Shown: one piece after another, positions 17,337 through 25,691 of the stretch
Position numbering within the stretch: position 1 is the stretch's first letter
How the letters are laid out: the number at the start of each line of letters is the position of its first letter
Origin: Pseudomonas sp. TH43
Lineage (GTDB): Bacteria > Pseudomonadota > Gammaproteobacteria > Pseudomonadales > Pseudomonadaceae
Direction: 5' to 3'
Assembly: GCF_016650635.1 (NCBI RefSeq)
Contig: NZ_JAEKFI010000001.1
Coordinates: 806,001 to 870,000, forward strand
Length of the DNA: 64,000 bases
Made by a program: the position numbers and the translations under genes
Notes under the pieces: generated by a model
The model's database searches: none
Seen by the model: the letters and a program-made list of their open reading frames with translations, nothing else
What the model was told of the DNA's origin: nothing

Positions 17337-18389
17337 TCAACCCTCCAGCGGCCAGGCTGGCTGTTGCTGGGTGATGCAATGCACCCCGCCGCCACCATGC
17401 GCCAGATGATTGATCCGCACCGGCACCACTTCACGACCGGGGAAGGCTTGCTCCAGCACTTTCACCGCAACGTTGTCTGCCTCGATGCCGTACGCCGGCA
17501 TGATGATCGCGCCGTTTGCGATGTAGAAATTGGTGTACGAAGCGCAAAACACTTGGGCTTCGGTGTCCACCGCCTCGGAGGCTTCGTACAGTTCGATCAG
17601 CTCGAACTTGCGGCCATGGGCATCGGTTGCCAGTTCCAGCGCGCGACGGTTTTCCCGTGCCACTTCGGCATACACCGAGCTGTGATCGTGAGTCGCATCG
17701 ACCAACAACACACCCGGACGGGCGAAGGCGCAGACGCCGTCGACGTGGCCGTCCGTGACGTCGCCAGTGACGTAATCCGGATCGCCCGGCAGCCAGATGG
17801 TTTTTTTCACGCCGAGCAGTCGGCTGAAGATTTCTTCCATCTCGGCTTTGCTTACGCCCGGGTTGCGATTGGGGTTGAGCAACACCGATTCAGTGGTGAT
17901 CAACGTGCCTTCGCCGTCGACATGGATCGCCCCGCCCTCGTTGCTCAACGGCGTGCCGAAGCATTCCAGGCCCAAGTGATTGAGCGCGCGGCGCGCCACG
18001 CTTTCGTCCAGATCATGGGCCGACTTGCCGCCCCAGGCATTGAAGCGCCAGCTGACGCCGGCCAGGCCTTGTTGCGGGTGGCAGACAAAGCTTGGGCCGG
18101 AGTCACGGAACCAACTGTCGTTGACCGCCAACGGAATCAGCTCGATGTTCGGCCCGCACAACGCTTTGGCGCTGGCGACCGCCGACGGATCGACGACCAG
18201 TTTCACCGGTTCGAATCGGGCGATAGCGTTGGCGACGCGAGCGAAATCTTCCTGCACCTGCGCCAGGGTCACGCCCCAAACCGACCCCCACAGAGCCTCG
18301 TTGTGCGGCCAGACCATCCACGTTGCGGCGTGGGTGACCCACTCGGCCGGCATCATCCATCCGCTGTTTTTATTGTCGTTGTACTGCAT
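17337..18389 (-). CDS. aguA: Agmatine deiminase
   Basis: The 350-residue product lacks a signal peptide, so it acts in the cytoplasm. Family motifs are present in order: WPHN (27-30), WFRDSGP (93-99), EGGAIHVDGEGT (151-162), DGHVDG (213-218) and GGGGVHCITQQQP with the nucleophile Cys at about residue 338. It converts agmatine to N-carbamoylputrescine, which AguB then cleaves to putrescine. It is the first gene of a five-gene operon. A divergently transcribed LysR gene begins 111 bp away and is the likeliest local regulator; P. aeruginosa PAO1 instead has a TetR-type AguR beside aguBA, so control seems to differ. Confidence 0.97.
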   Translation of the reverse strand: MQYNDNKNSGWMMPAEWVTHAATWMVWPHNEALWGSVWGVTLAQVQEDFARVANAIARFEPVKLVVDPSAVASAKALCGPNIELIPLAVNDSWFRDSGPSFVCHPQQGLAGVSWRFNAWGGKSAHDLDESVARRALNHLGLECFGTPLSNEGGAIHVDGEGTLITTESVLLNPNRNPGVSKAEMEEIFSRLLGVKKTIWLPGDPDYVTGDVTDGHVDGVCAFARPGVLLVDATHDHSSVYAEVARENRRALELATDAHGRKFELIELYEASEAVDTEAQVFCASYTNFYIANGAIIMPAYGIEADNVAVKVLEQAFPGREVVPVRINHLAHGGGGVHCITQQQPAWPLEG

Positions 18390-18443
18390 GATAAGCCTCG
18401 TAAGTTAAGCTGCTGTGTTCAGAGCGCTCATGCTACGAGCCGT

Positions 18444-18469
18444 AAATCCAGCAGACAAACGATGGATTT
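18444..18469. promoter_or_regulatory. Inverted repeat in the aguA-LysR divergent promoter
   Basis: AAATCCA and TGGATTT are separated by 12 bases in the 111-bp gap between the divergent aguA and LysR genes. The position, 30-60 bp before the LysR start codon, suits a LysR autoregulatory site. Confidence 0.4.
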
Positions 18470-18500
18470 TGCGGATAACTGATTAGAGGAGCTTATCGAT

Positions 18501-19361
18501 ATGCTTAAACACTGGCCGCCGCTCAGCTCTCTGCGCGGCTTCGAAGCGGCCGCGCGACTGGGCAGTTTTCACAAAGCCGCCGGTGAGTTGCACCTCACGC
18601 AGTCGGCGATCAGTCAGCAGATCCGCAGCCTTGAGGCGTATCTGGAACAACCGCTGTTTTTCCGCAACGGTCGCAGCGTGGCACTCACCGATGCCGGCAA
18701 CGATTTGCTCAGCACCACGCAAGCGATGCTGCAGCAATTGGCGGTGGGGATTCGTCGGTTGGGGCAGTATCAGAAGCCCAATCAACTGGTGCTCAACACG
18801 ACGCCAGCATTCGCTCGGCATTGGTTGTTGCCTCGATTGGCAGATTTTCGCGCGCAGCATCCCGAGGTCGATCTGTGGATTTACAGCACCGATGAAGTGC
18901 CGGACATGACCACCCAGACGATTGATCTGGCGGTACGTGACGACATCAGTTCCCAGGCCGAATGCAGCTTCAAAGTGCTGCATGCCGACCGCCTCTACCC
19001 GGCCTGTCATCCACGGGTTTTGGCGCTGCCCGTGACGCAACGCACCACCCTGCACGGCGAGCGCGAAATGGACTGGAGCCACTGGGCGGTGGAAGCCGGA
19101 ATCGATGTCGGCCAACAGGATCAGGGCTTGAATTTCTCCGATCCCGGGTTGCTGCTAGAAGCCGCCAGCGCCGGGCTTGGCATCGCCCTGGTCAGTCGAC
19201 TGCTCAGCCGTCAGGCGCGGGCTGAGGGCCTGTTGCAGCCGCTGGTCGAGGACACTATCCGCGGGCCGAACTGGGCGCTGCTGACCCATCGCGACAGTGA
19301 GCATGATCCAATGGCACGCCGTTTCAGCGAGTGGTTGCTCAGTAACCTGAGCGATCAATAA
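18501..19361 (+). CDS. LysR-family regulator (GcvA-like), divergent from aguA
   Basis: The product has 286 residues. It has an N-terminal winged helix-turn-helix (LRGFEAAARLGSFHKAAGEL, then QSAISQQIRSLEAYL, residues about 11-48) and a periplasmic-binding-like effector domain from about residue 90. The LPPLSSLRGFE-type opening resembles the GcvA/AmpR branch. A GAGGAG ribosome-binding site lies 9 bases before the ATG. Divergence from the agu operon suggests it senses agmatine or a product. The 3' end overlaps the 3' end of the convergent LysR gene by 23 bp. Confidence 0.93.
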   Translation: MLKHWPPLSSLRGFEAAARLGSFHKAAGELHLTQSAISQQIRSLEAYLEQPLFFRNGRSVALTDAGNDLLSTTQAMLQQLAVGIRRLGQYQKPNQLVLNTTPAFARHWLLPRLADFRAQHPEVDLWIYSTDEVPDMTTQTIDLAVRDDISSQAECSFKVLHADRLYPACHPRVLALPVTQRTTLHGEREMDWSHWAVEAGIDVGQQDQGLNFSDPGLLLEAASAGLGIALVSRLLSRQARAEGLLQPLVEDTIRGPNWALLTHRDSEHDPMARRFSEWLLSNLSDQ

Positions 19362-20265
19362 CCGGAGCGTGCTGCGCCATGACCTCGACAATCCAGTCAA
19401 TGAACACGCGCAGTTTGAGGCTGACATGGCGGTTCGGCGGGTACGCCACGTAAAGTGGCATCGGATCGAGTTGCCAGTCTTCGAACAGCGGGACCAGTTC
19501 ACCCTGAGCCTGGTGAACGGCTGACATGTACTTGGGCAGCCACAGCACGCCCATACCGGCCAGCCCTGCCGCGAGGTAAGCATTACCATCGTCGACCGCC
19601 AACACATGACGACCTTTGATGTGCAGGTTTTCGCCGGCGCGGTGCAAGGCGTACGGCACGGGTTTGCCGGTGCGAGCCCAGAGGAAACCGACCACGCGGT
19701 GATGGGAGTCTTCCAGTTCTCGGGGATGCGCCGGCGTGCCCTCGCGAACCAGGTAAGCCGGTGCAGCAAACACACCCAACTGAAGATCGGCGATCTTGCG
19801 CGCCATCAATGACTGATCCAGCAACTCGCCGCCTCGCACCACGCAATCGACGTTCTCATCGATGATATCGACGATGCGGTCGCTGACGCCCATGTCGATC
19901 TGAATGTGCGGATAACGCACGTGAAATTCGGGCAATGCGGGAATCAGGATCAACCGCGCCAGCGGGCTCGGTACGTCAACGCGCAGTCGACCGCTGGGCA
20001 ATGCCGCCGCGCCGGGCAGGCTGGTTTCGGCATCGTCGAGGTCGGCCAGTAACCGGATCACCCGTTGGTAATAGGCCGCGCCATCGGCGGTGACATTGAC
20101 CTTGCGCGTGGTGCGGTTGAGCAATTTGACTCGCAGCCGCGCTTCCAACTGCTGAACCAGCTGGGTCACGGTGGTCTTGCTCATGTGCAAGGTTTCTGCG
20201 GCTTTGGTGAAACTCCCCGCCTCGACCACCCGCGCAAAAGCCTGCATTGCATCGAAACGATCCAC
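19339..20265 (-). CDS. LysR-family regulator, divergent from ridA-like gene
   Basis: The product has 308 residues. It has a standard LysR helix-turn-helix (MQAFARVVEAGSFTKAAETLHMSKTTVTQLVQQLEARLRVKLL, about residues 8-50) and a CrgA-like effector domain with the SGRLRVDVPSPLARL junction. It is transcribed away from the RidA-family gene 114 bp away, which is its most likely target; a small dyad sits in the intervening region. The effector molecule is unknown. Confidence 0.92.
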   Translation of the reverse strand: MDRFDAMQAFARVVEAGSFTKAAETLHMSKTTVTQLVQQLEARLRVKLLNRTTRKVNVTADGAAYYQRVIRLLADLDDAETSLPGAAALPSGRLRVDVPSPLARLILIPALPEFHVRYPHIQIDMGVSDRIVDIIDENVDCVVRGGELLDQSLMARKIADLQLGVFAAPAYLVREGTPAHPRELEDSHHRVVGFLWARTGKPVPYALHRAGENLHIKGRHVLAVDDGNAYLAAGLAGMGVLWLPKYMSAVHQAQGELVPLFEDWQLDPMPLYVAYPPNRHVSLKLRVFIDWIVEVMAQHAPVIDRSGY

Positions 20266-20279
20266 ACTCGCCCCTTGAT

Positions 20280-20298
20280 TGTTTGGTTTTTACAAACA
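20280..20298. promoter_or_regulatory. Dyad between LysR and RidA-family genes
   Basis: TGTTTG and CAAACA flank a 7-base AT-rich spacer, 14 bp upstream of the LysR start codon. The TACCTAAAGTG stretch farther on (20337-20349) may hold promoter elements of the ridA-like gene. The dyad is a candidate LysR site. Confidence 0.35.
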
Positions 20299-20379
20299 GT
20301 GAACGCCAAGCTTGCGCGTTTATCGCCCGACTGCAAATACCTAAAGTGGCCTCATCAACTCAAATGATGGAGGCACCCC

Positions 20380-20781
20380 ATGACTCAGCGCGATGTTGTT
20401 TTCCCACCGGCCCGGCGAGCGCTTTACGAGCGTCATCGCTACTCGCCCGCGGTACGTTCGAATGGCTTTCTTTTCGTTTCGGGGCAAGTCGGCAGCACCG
20501 AGGACGGCTCACCCGAGCCCGATCTGCCAACCCAGGTCCGGCGAGCCTTCAGCAACCTGAATGCGATCCTCGACGAAGCTGGCTGCAGCTTCGACGACGT
20601 GGTCGATGTGACCGTGTTCATTGTCGATCCGCAATCGAAGTTCGAAACCATCTGGAATATCGTGCTGACGGAGTTCTGGGGCGATGCGCCGCATCCGACC
20701 GCGACCGCTGTGGGCGTGACCTGGCTGTATGGCTTTGATGTCGAGATCAAGGTGATCGCCAAGCTTCCTGAAGCAGCCTGA
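20380..20781 (+). CDS. RidA-family (YjgF/YER057c/UK114) protein
   Basis: The product has 133 residues with the RidA fold signatures: FVSGQVG, QVRRAFSNLNAILDEAGCSFDDVVDVTVFI, and a C-terminal VEIKVIAKL strand. RidA proteins form trimers that hydrolyse enamine/imine intermediates of PLP enzymes. The arginine that binds the substrate carboxylate in archetypal RidA (the ARLP motif) seems replaced here by Trp (VTWLYG). This is likely one of the other Rid subfamilies with a different substrate; the alignment is by eye. The divergent LysR neighbour suggests inducible use. Confidence 0.9.
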   Translation: MTQRDVVFPPARRALYERHRYSPAVRSNGFLFVSGQVGSTEDGSPEPDLPTQVRRAFSNLNAILDEAGCSFDDVVDVTVFIVDPQSKFETIWNIVLTEFWGDAPHPTATAVGVTWLYGFDVEIKVIAKLPEAA

Positions 20782-20854
20782 TCGTCAGGTCGATTTGCAG
20801 CGCGGGCCGGCAGTCTTCAAAGTGTTGGCCCTTCAATCTCTCTCGACATCCCCC

Positions 20855-21412
20855 ATGGCTGATCCATTGCTCAAACCCGCTCTACCCGGCATCGCCCTGC
20901 GTCGTTGGCGCTTGTTGCATCGCGTAAAGCAAAGCCACGCTGGCGAGATGTTCAACGTCACCCAATCGACCATTTCCCGTTGGGAAAGCGGTATTCAGGC
21001 GATTGACCCGGTAGCGTATCGACAGCTGGAGCAACTGCTCGCCGCCCGTCTCGATACAGCCGCCGATCAAGCCCTCGCCCGGCTGGTGAGCGAAAGCACA
21101 CGACCGGTGCATCTGGTCTGCGACCTGACCCACCGTTTGCTGGCCTGCTCTGCTGCCCGTGCCGCGCAATTCGCCAGTCCGTTGAGCCAATTGCTCGGGC
21201 GATCACTGTGGCGCTTCGCGACCGCGGAAATTGCCCGCAATGAACGGGCGCTCGACACACTGGGCTGGCGTGAACTCCAGGTAGCGCCGGCGCTGGAATT
21301 TGTCACCGGCAGCAACGACTCCGACCTCGTACCGATCCGCCAGAGCCTGTGCCGCTGGACACGTATTCCACTGTCCGACGGTACATTTGCGCGGCTGGTC
21401 GAGACGCTCTGA
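20855..21412 (+). CDS. XRE-type helix-turn-helix regulator
   Basis: The product has 185 residues from the ATG at 20855 (an in-frame TTG lies 60 bases upstream). Residues about 15-45 hold a Cro/CI-type helix-turn-helix (KQSHAGEMFNVTQSTISRWESG). The rest has a PAS-like or small-ligand-domain look (VHLVCDLTHRLLACSAARA...). It follows the RidA-family gene on the same strand after 73 bp. The ligand and targets are unknown. Confidence 0.82.
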   Translation: MADPLLKPALPGIALRRWRLLHRVKQSHAGEMFNVTQSTISRWESGIQAIDPVAYRQLEQLLAARLDTAADQALARLVSESTRPVHLVCDLTHRLLACSAARAAQFASPLSQLLGRSLWRFATAEIARNERALDTLGWRELQVAPALEFVTGSNDSDLVPIRQSLCRWTRIPLSDGTFARLVETL

Positions 21413-21487
21413 ACGCATACTTTATGCGTGGACGCTCAAGCGCATCGGCTCTAGGCTTGTGACTCTGTTCCACCACCGGGTACGTGT

Positions 21488-22072
21488 ATGGACCTCGAAA
21501 AAATCAGCCGACGCCTTGAATTCCTCCGTGAAGCAGAAAAGCTCAAGGACGTCCTGAGGAGTGCGCACACCTCTGGCGGCCGCACCGAAAGCACTGCCGA
21601 ACACAGCTGGCGCCTATGCCTGATGGCAATTGTCTTTGCCGATGAGCTGGCCGGGCTCGACCTGCTGAAGGTTCTCAAGATGTGCGTGATTCACGACTTG
21701 GGCGAAGCTATCAATGGCGACATCCCGGCAGTCGTTCAGGACGCATTTCCCGACAAAAGCGAACAAGAGCGCATCGACCTTCTGCTGCTCACCGACTCGC
21801 TCGATGATGCCCTGAGAAGCGAAATTCTCGCGTTGTGGGACGACTACGAAAACGCCCGTTCTGCCGAGGCCAAAGCGGTCAAGGCACTGGACAAGCTGGA
21901 GACCCTGCTGCAACACACTCAGGGCTTGAACCCGGTGGATTTCGACTACCACTTCAATCTGACTTACGGCAAAAAACACACCAGTGCCGAACCGATCTTC
22001 GCAGCGCTGCGAGCGCTTATCGACCTTGATACCCAGGAAAGAATCGACTTGAACATGACAGACCGTTCGTAA
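21488..22072 (+). CDS. HD-domain phosphohydrolase (YfbR/HDDC2-like)
   Basis: The product has 194 residues with an HD metal site: AEHSWR (His39), VIHDLGEAINGDI (His69, Asp70, Glu73) and a later KALDKLE Asp. The pattern fits the HD_3/5'-deoxynucleotidase group that removes phosphate from deoxynucleoside 5'-monophosphates; the exact substrate is not shown by sequence. The gene is alone, 75 bp after the XRE gene and 87 bp before the SDR remnant. Confidence 0.88.
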   Translation: MDLEKISRRLEFLREAEKLKDVLRSAHTSGGRTESTAEHSWRLCLMAIVFADELAGLDLLKVLKMCVIHDLGEAINGDIPAVVQDAFPDKSEQERIDLLLLTDSLDDALRSEILALWDDYENARSAEAKAVKALDKLETLLQHTQGLNPVDFDYHFNLTYGKKHTSAEPIFAALRALIDLDTQERIDLNMTDRS

Positions 22073-22159
22073 ATATTCGGATACACCCATTCGTTTGCCA
22101 TTTCAGCGGTCGTTTGTTTGCATGCTCGACCATCAGCAATCTGATCATGGAGACGATCA

Positions 22160-22318
22160 ATGAAGATTTTGGTGGTGGGTGCCAGCAAAGGCTTGGGCAG
22201 AGCTTTTATCGAAGGCTTGGGCAACGCTGGAGACACATTGACGGGCGTTTCTCGCACACGCCCGAACGATTTCCCTCCCAGCCATACTCGACGAGCGCTT
22301 TTAACCGCGCACACCTGA
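22160..22318 (+). pseudogene. Truncated short-chain dehydrogenase (SDR) remnant
   Basis: A 52-codon frame with a GGAG site begins MKILVVGASKGLGRAF, the N-terminal Rossmann motif of SDR enzymes (GASKGLG), then continues to VSRTRPND and stops after an unrelated tail. Full SDR proteins need about 230-260 residues, and the catalytic YxxxK is absent. It seems to be the 5' stump of a deleted gene; sequence after it to the next gene (22319-22432) shows nothing recognisable. Confidence 0.7.
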
Positions 22319-22432
22319 TGGCGCTGGCCTTTGTACGCATGAGTACGTATAAACTCGCCGATTCGTCTACCCTCACGTAGCGCCCTTTTTCAGCTCTTCA
22401 CCTATTTTCACGCCGATGAAATGGAGATTTCT

Positions 22433-23296
22433 ATGCTCAAGCGAACCCTGGCACTGACCGCCGGCCTGGCCCTGTCCTTTTCTGCGCTGGTGGCACAGGC
22501 CGCCGATGTATTGCGGGTCAGCGCGATTCCCGATGAAGCGCCGACCGAACTGCTGCGCAAGTTCGAACCGCTGGGTGCCTATCTGGAACAGCAATTGGGC
22601 ATGAAGGTGCAGTTTGTGCCGGTGGCCGATTACCCGGCAGTGGTTGAAGCGCTGGCGACCGATCGCCTGGACATGGCCTGGCTCGGCGGCTTCACGTTTG
22701 TGCAGGCACGCTTGAAGACCGATGCCACGACTCCGGTGATCCCGCTGGTGCAGCGTGAACAGGATGCGCAGTTCACCAGCAAATTCATCACCGCCGACCC
22801 GAATGTGCATAGCCTCGCCGATCTGAAAGGCAAGACTTTCGCCTTCGGCTCCGTGTCGTCGACTTCGGGCAGCCTGATGCCGCGCTATTTCATGCTGAAA
22901 AACGACGGCATCAAGCCTGAAGCCTATTTCAGCCGCGTCGCCTACTCCGGCGCCCATGACGCCACCGTGGCTTGGGTGCAGGCCGGCAAGGTCGATGCCG
23001 GTGTACTCAACGCCAGTGTCTGGCAGAAACTGGTCGATGCCGGCAAAGTCGACACCACCAAGGTCAAAGTCTTCGCCACCACCCCGACCTACTTCGATTA
23101 CAACTGGACAGTGCGCGGCACGCTCGATCCGGCGCTGGCGGCGAAGATCAAGAAAGCCTTCCTCGATCTCGACCCGGCCAACCCTGAGCAGAAGAAGATC
23201 CTCGACCTGCAAGCGGCCAGCCGCTTCATCGACACCAAGCCTGAGAACTACAAGGGCATCGAGGAAGCCGCCCGCGCCGCCGACCTGCTGAAATGA
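22433..23296 (+). CDS. PhnD-like ABC transporter substrate-binding protein (phosphonate/phosphite/selenate type)
   Basis: The product has 287 residues with a Sec signal peptide of about 23 residues (MLKRTLAL...LVAQA). It has the PhnD-family layout: [31 protein letters not shown] opening, [13 protein letters not shown], and the [14 protein letters not shown] anion-binding loop. I recall Pseudomonas relatives annotated as putative selenate-binding proteins as well as phosphonate/phosphite proteins, so the ligand is open. The ATG at 22433 has GGAG 8 bases upstream. It is the first gene of a four-gene overlapping operon. Confidence 0.9.
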   Translation: MLKRTLALTAGLALSFSALVAQAADVLRVSAIPDEAPTELLRKFEPLGAYLEQQLGMKVQFVPVADYPAVVEALATDRLDMAWLGGFTFVQARLKTDATTPVIPLVQREQDAQFTSKFITADPNVHSLADLKGKTFAFGSVSSTSGSLMPRYFMLKNDGIKPEAYFSRVAYSGAHDATVAWVQAGKVDAGVLNASVWQKLVDAGKVDTTKVKVFATTPTYFDYNWTVRGTLDPALAAKIKKAFLDLDPANPEQKKILDLQAASRFIDTKPENYKGIEEAARAADLLK

Positions 23297-24090
23297 CCCT
23301 ACGCCTCAACCAGGGCAGCCTGCGCCACGCCAATGGAGTCGACGCCCTGCGCGGCGTCGACTTACAGATTGGCGCTGGCGAACAGGTCGCCATCATCGGC
23401 CCGTCCGGGGCCGGCAAATCGAGTCTGCTCAACCTGCTGGCCACGGCCCTGCGGCCCAGCAGCGGTGACATCGAAGTGCTGGGTGAGCGCGCCTGGCACT
23501 TGTCCGCGCGTCAACGGCAACGTCTGCGTGCCCGAATCGGCCTGGTGCATCAGGCACCACCGCTGCCGCCGCGCCAGCGCGTGGTCACCGCGGTGCTGGC
23601 CGGGAAACTGGGCCAGTGGAGTCTGGGCAAAAGCCTGCTGAATCTGTTGCATCCGCTCGACGTATCGGGCGCACGCGCGGCATTGGCGCGGCTGGATCTG
23701 GGCGACAAACTGTTCGCCCATTGCCAGCAATTGTCCGGCGGCCAGTTGCAGCGTGTGGGCATCGCCCGCGTGTTGTATCAGGCACCGGAAATTCTGTTGG
23801 CCGACGAACCGGTGTCGGCGATGGACCCGGTCATGGCCGCGCACACACTGTCGATCCTGTCGCGCCATGCGCGCGAGCACAACGTCACGCTGGTGGCGAG
23901 CCTGCACGCGGTGGATCTGGCGCTGTCGCACTTCCCGCGCATCATCGGTTTGCGTGACGGGCAGATTCTGTTCGACAGCCCGTCCGATCACGTCAGCCCC
24001 GAGATGCTCGATGCGCTGTACGCCAACGAAAAACTGCAATCGCCGACCGCTGCGGTGGCCCCTTTGACTGTGCAGATTCCACGATGCTGA
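23293..24090 (+). CDS. PhnC-like ABC transporter ATP-binding protein
   Basis: The product has 265 residues with Walker A GPSGAGKS (36-43), signature [13 protein letters not shown] (from 149) and Walker [12 protein letters not shown] (from 170). The closest pattern is PhnC of phosphonate importers. The ATG overlaps the stop codon of the binding-protein gene by 4 bases and its 3' end overlaps the first permease gene by 7 bases. It energises uptake through the two permeases that follow. Confidence 0.93.
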   Translation: MTLRLNQGSLRHANGVDALRGVDLQIGAGEQVAIIGPSGAGKSSLLNLLATALRPSSGDIEVLGERAWHLSARQRQRLRARIGLVHQAPPLPPRQRVVTAVLAGKLGQWSLGKSLLNLLHPLDVSGARAALARLDLGDKLFAHCQQLSGGQLQRVGIARVLYQAPEILLADEPVSAMDPVMAAHTLSILSRHAREHNVTLVASLHAVDLALSHFPRIIGLRDGQILFDSPSDHVSPEMLDALYANEKLQSPTAAVAPLTVQIPRC

Positions 24091-24908
24091 AGGCCGATTC
24101 ACGGGATCCGGCCGCATGGCCAAGATTACTGCTGACGTTGTTGGCGATTGCTTTGCTGGTGCCGGGCATCCAGCTCAGCGAACTGAACCTGGGCGTGCTG
24201 CTGCCCGACAGCCAGAACGAAATGGGCCGTTTTGTCGCGCAATTCTGGCCACCGGCGCACGACGAAGCCTTTCTCCAGTTACTGCTCAAAGCCACCCTGC
24301 AGACCCTGGCCATCGCCACGGCCGGCATGGCGTTGGCGCTGTTGTTGGCGATACCGGCCAGCCTGATTGCCAGTCGAGCGCTTTCGCTGTCCGCGGCGTC
24401 CAGGGGCGGCGTGCCCAGTCGATTGGGCCGTCTGCTGCGCTGGCCGGTGCGCGGTTTGCTGATCTTTCTGCGCAGCGTGCCGGAAATCGTCTGGGCGCTG
24501 TTGTTTGTGCGTGCCGTTGGCCTTGGCCCGGCTGCGGGTGTGCTGGCCATTGCGATCACCTACAGCGGCATGCTCGGTAAGGTCTACGCGGAGATTTTCG
24601 AGTCGACCAATCAGCGCCCGGCGCACGCATTGCTGCAGGCCGGCAGTGGTCGACTGGCGGCGTTTGCTTACGGCACGCTGCCCAATGTCGCGGCGGAACT
24701 GCTGTCGTACACGGTCTATCGCTGGGAATGCGCGATTCGTGCTTCGGTGGTGATGGGTTTTGTCGGTGCCGGTGGGCTCGGCCAGCAGATTGACCTGTCG
24801 ATCCGTATGTTCGCTGGCGGTGAAGTCGCCAGTATTCTGTTGGCCTTTCTGATTCTGGTCTTGGGCGCCGATCAACTCAGCCGTTTGCTGCGCTGGAGGC
24901 TGACATGA
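24084..24908 (+). CDS. PhnE-like ABC transporter permease, first copy
   Basis: The product has 274 residues with about six membrane segments. The permease EAA-like loop appears in the region [42 protein letters not shown] long first periplasmic loop follows TM1 ([16 protein letters not shown]). It pairs with the next gene product to form a heterodimeric pore, as in PhnE1/PhnE2 systems. The two genes overlap by 4 bases. Confidence 0.92.
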   Translation: MLKADSRDPAAWPRLLLTLLAIALLVPGIQLSELNLGVLLPDSQNEMGRFVAQFWPPAHDEAFLQLLLKATLQTLAIATAGMALALLLAIPASLIASRALSLSAASRGGVPSRLGRLLRWPVRGLLIFLRSVPEIVWALLFVRAVGLGPAAGVLAIAITYSGMLGKVYAEIFESTNQRPAHALLQAGSGRLAAFAYGTLPNVAAELLSYTVYRWECAIRASVVMGFVGAGGLGQQIDLSIRMFAGGEVASILLAFLILVLGADQLSRLLRWRLT

Positions 24909-25672
24909 ATCGCCTGATCAACCTGCTGCTGATCGCCGCCATTGGCGTGGCCGTCATCGCGTCCTTCAGCTATCTGGGGCTGGACCTCGGTGAGCTGGGC
25001 AGCGCCACCAGCCTGAAACAGATGAGCGCGTATGTGCAGCGTTTTCTCAGCCCGGACTTGAGCGCCGATTACCTGAAAGCGATCTTCCATGGTTCGATGG
25101 AAACGCTGGCCATGTCGGCCCTCGGCACACTGCTCGCGGCGGGATTCGGCATCGTCATTGCCCTGCCTGCCGCCGGGCGTTTCGGCTGGCCACTGCAAAG
25201 CCTCGCGCGGCTGCTGCTCAATGGTCTGCGGGCGATTCCGGAACTGGTCTGGGCGGCGCTGATGGTGCTCGCCGCCGGGCTCGGCCCGAATGCCGGCACC
25301 CTCGCCCTCGCCCTGCACACCACAGGCGTACTTGGGCGTTTGTTCGCCGAAGCACTGGAAAACACCCCGCCACAACCGGCCGAAGCCATTCGCTTGCAGG
25401 GTGGCAATCCGGTTCTCGCCTTCTGCTACGGCACCCTGCCGAACCTTGCGCCGCAATTGCTCGCTTACATTCTGTATCGCTGGGAAAACAACATCCGCAT
25501 GGCCAGCGTGCTCGGTTTTGTCGGCGCTGGCGGCTTGGGGCAAATGTTGTATGTGAGCCTGAGCCTGTTTCAGGAAGCCCAGGCCAGCACAGTGATCCTG
25601 GCGATGCTGGTGCTGGTGTTCGTGGTTGACTGGTTGAGTGCGTGGAGCCGCCAGCGCTGGGTTAAAGCGTAG
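24905..25672 (+). CDS. PhnE-like ABC transporter permease, second copy
   Basis: The product has 255 residues and is homologous to the preceding permease. It has the same [56 protein letters not shown] region. TM1 is followed by a periplasmic loop (SLKQMSAYVQRFLSPDLSADYL). It is the last gene of the operon. The downstream gene on the other strand ends 19 bp away; the CCCGGCCCGGCCCGG run between them is not an obvious terminator. Confidence 0.92.
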   Translation: MNRLINLLLIAAIGVAVIASFSYLGLDLGELGSATSLKQMSAYVQRFLSPDLSADYLKAIFHGSMETLAMSALGTLLAAGFGIVIALPAAGRFGWPLQSLARLLLNGLRAIPELVWAALMVLAAGLGPNAGTLALALHTTGVLGRLFAEALENTPPQPAEAIRLQGGNPVLAFCYGTLPNLAPQLLAYILYRWENNIRMASVLGFVGAGGLGQMLYVSLSLFQEAQASTVILAMLVLVFVVDWLSAWSRQRWVKA

Positions 25673-25691
25673 GCGGCCCGGCCCGGCCCGG

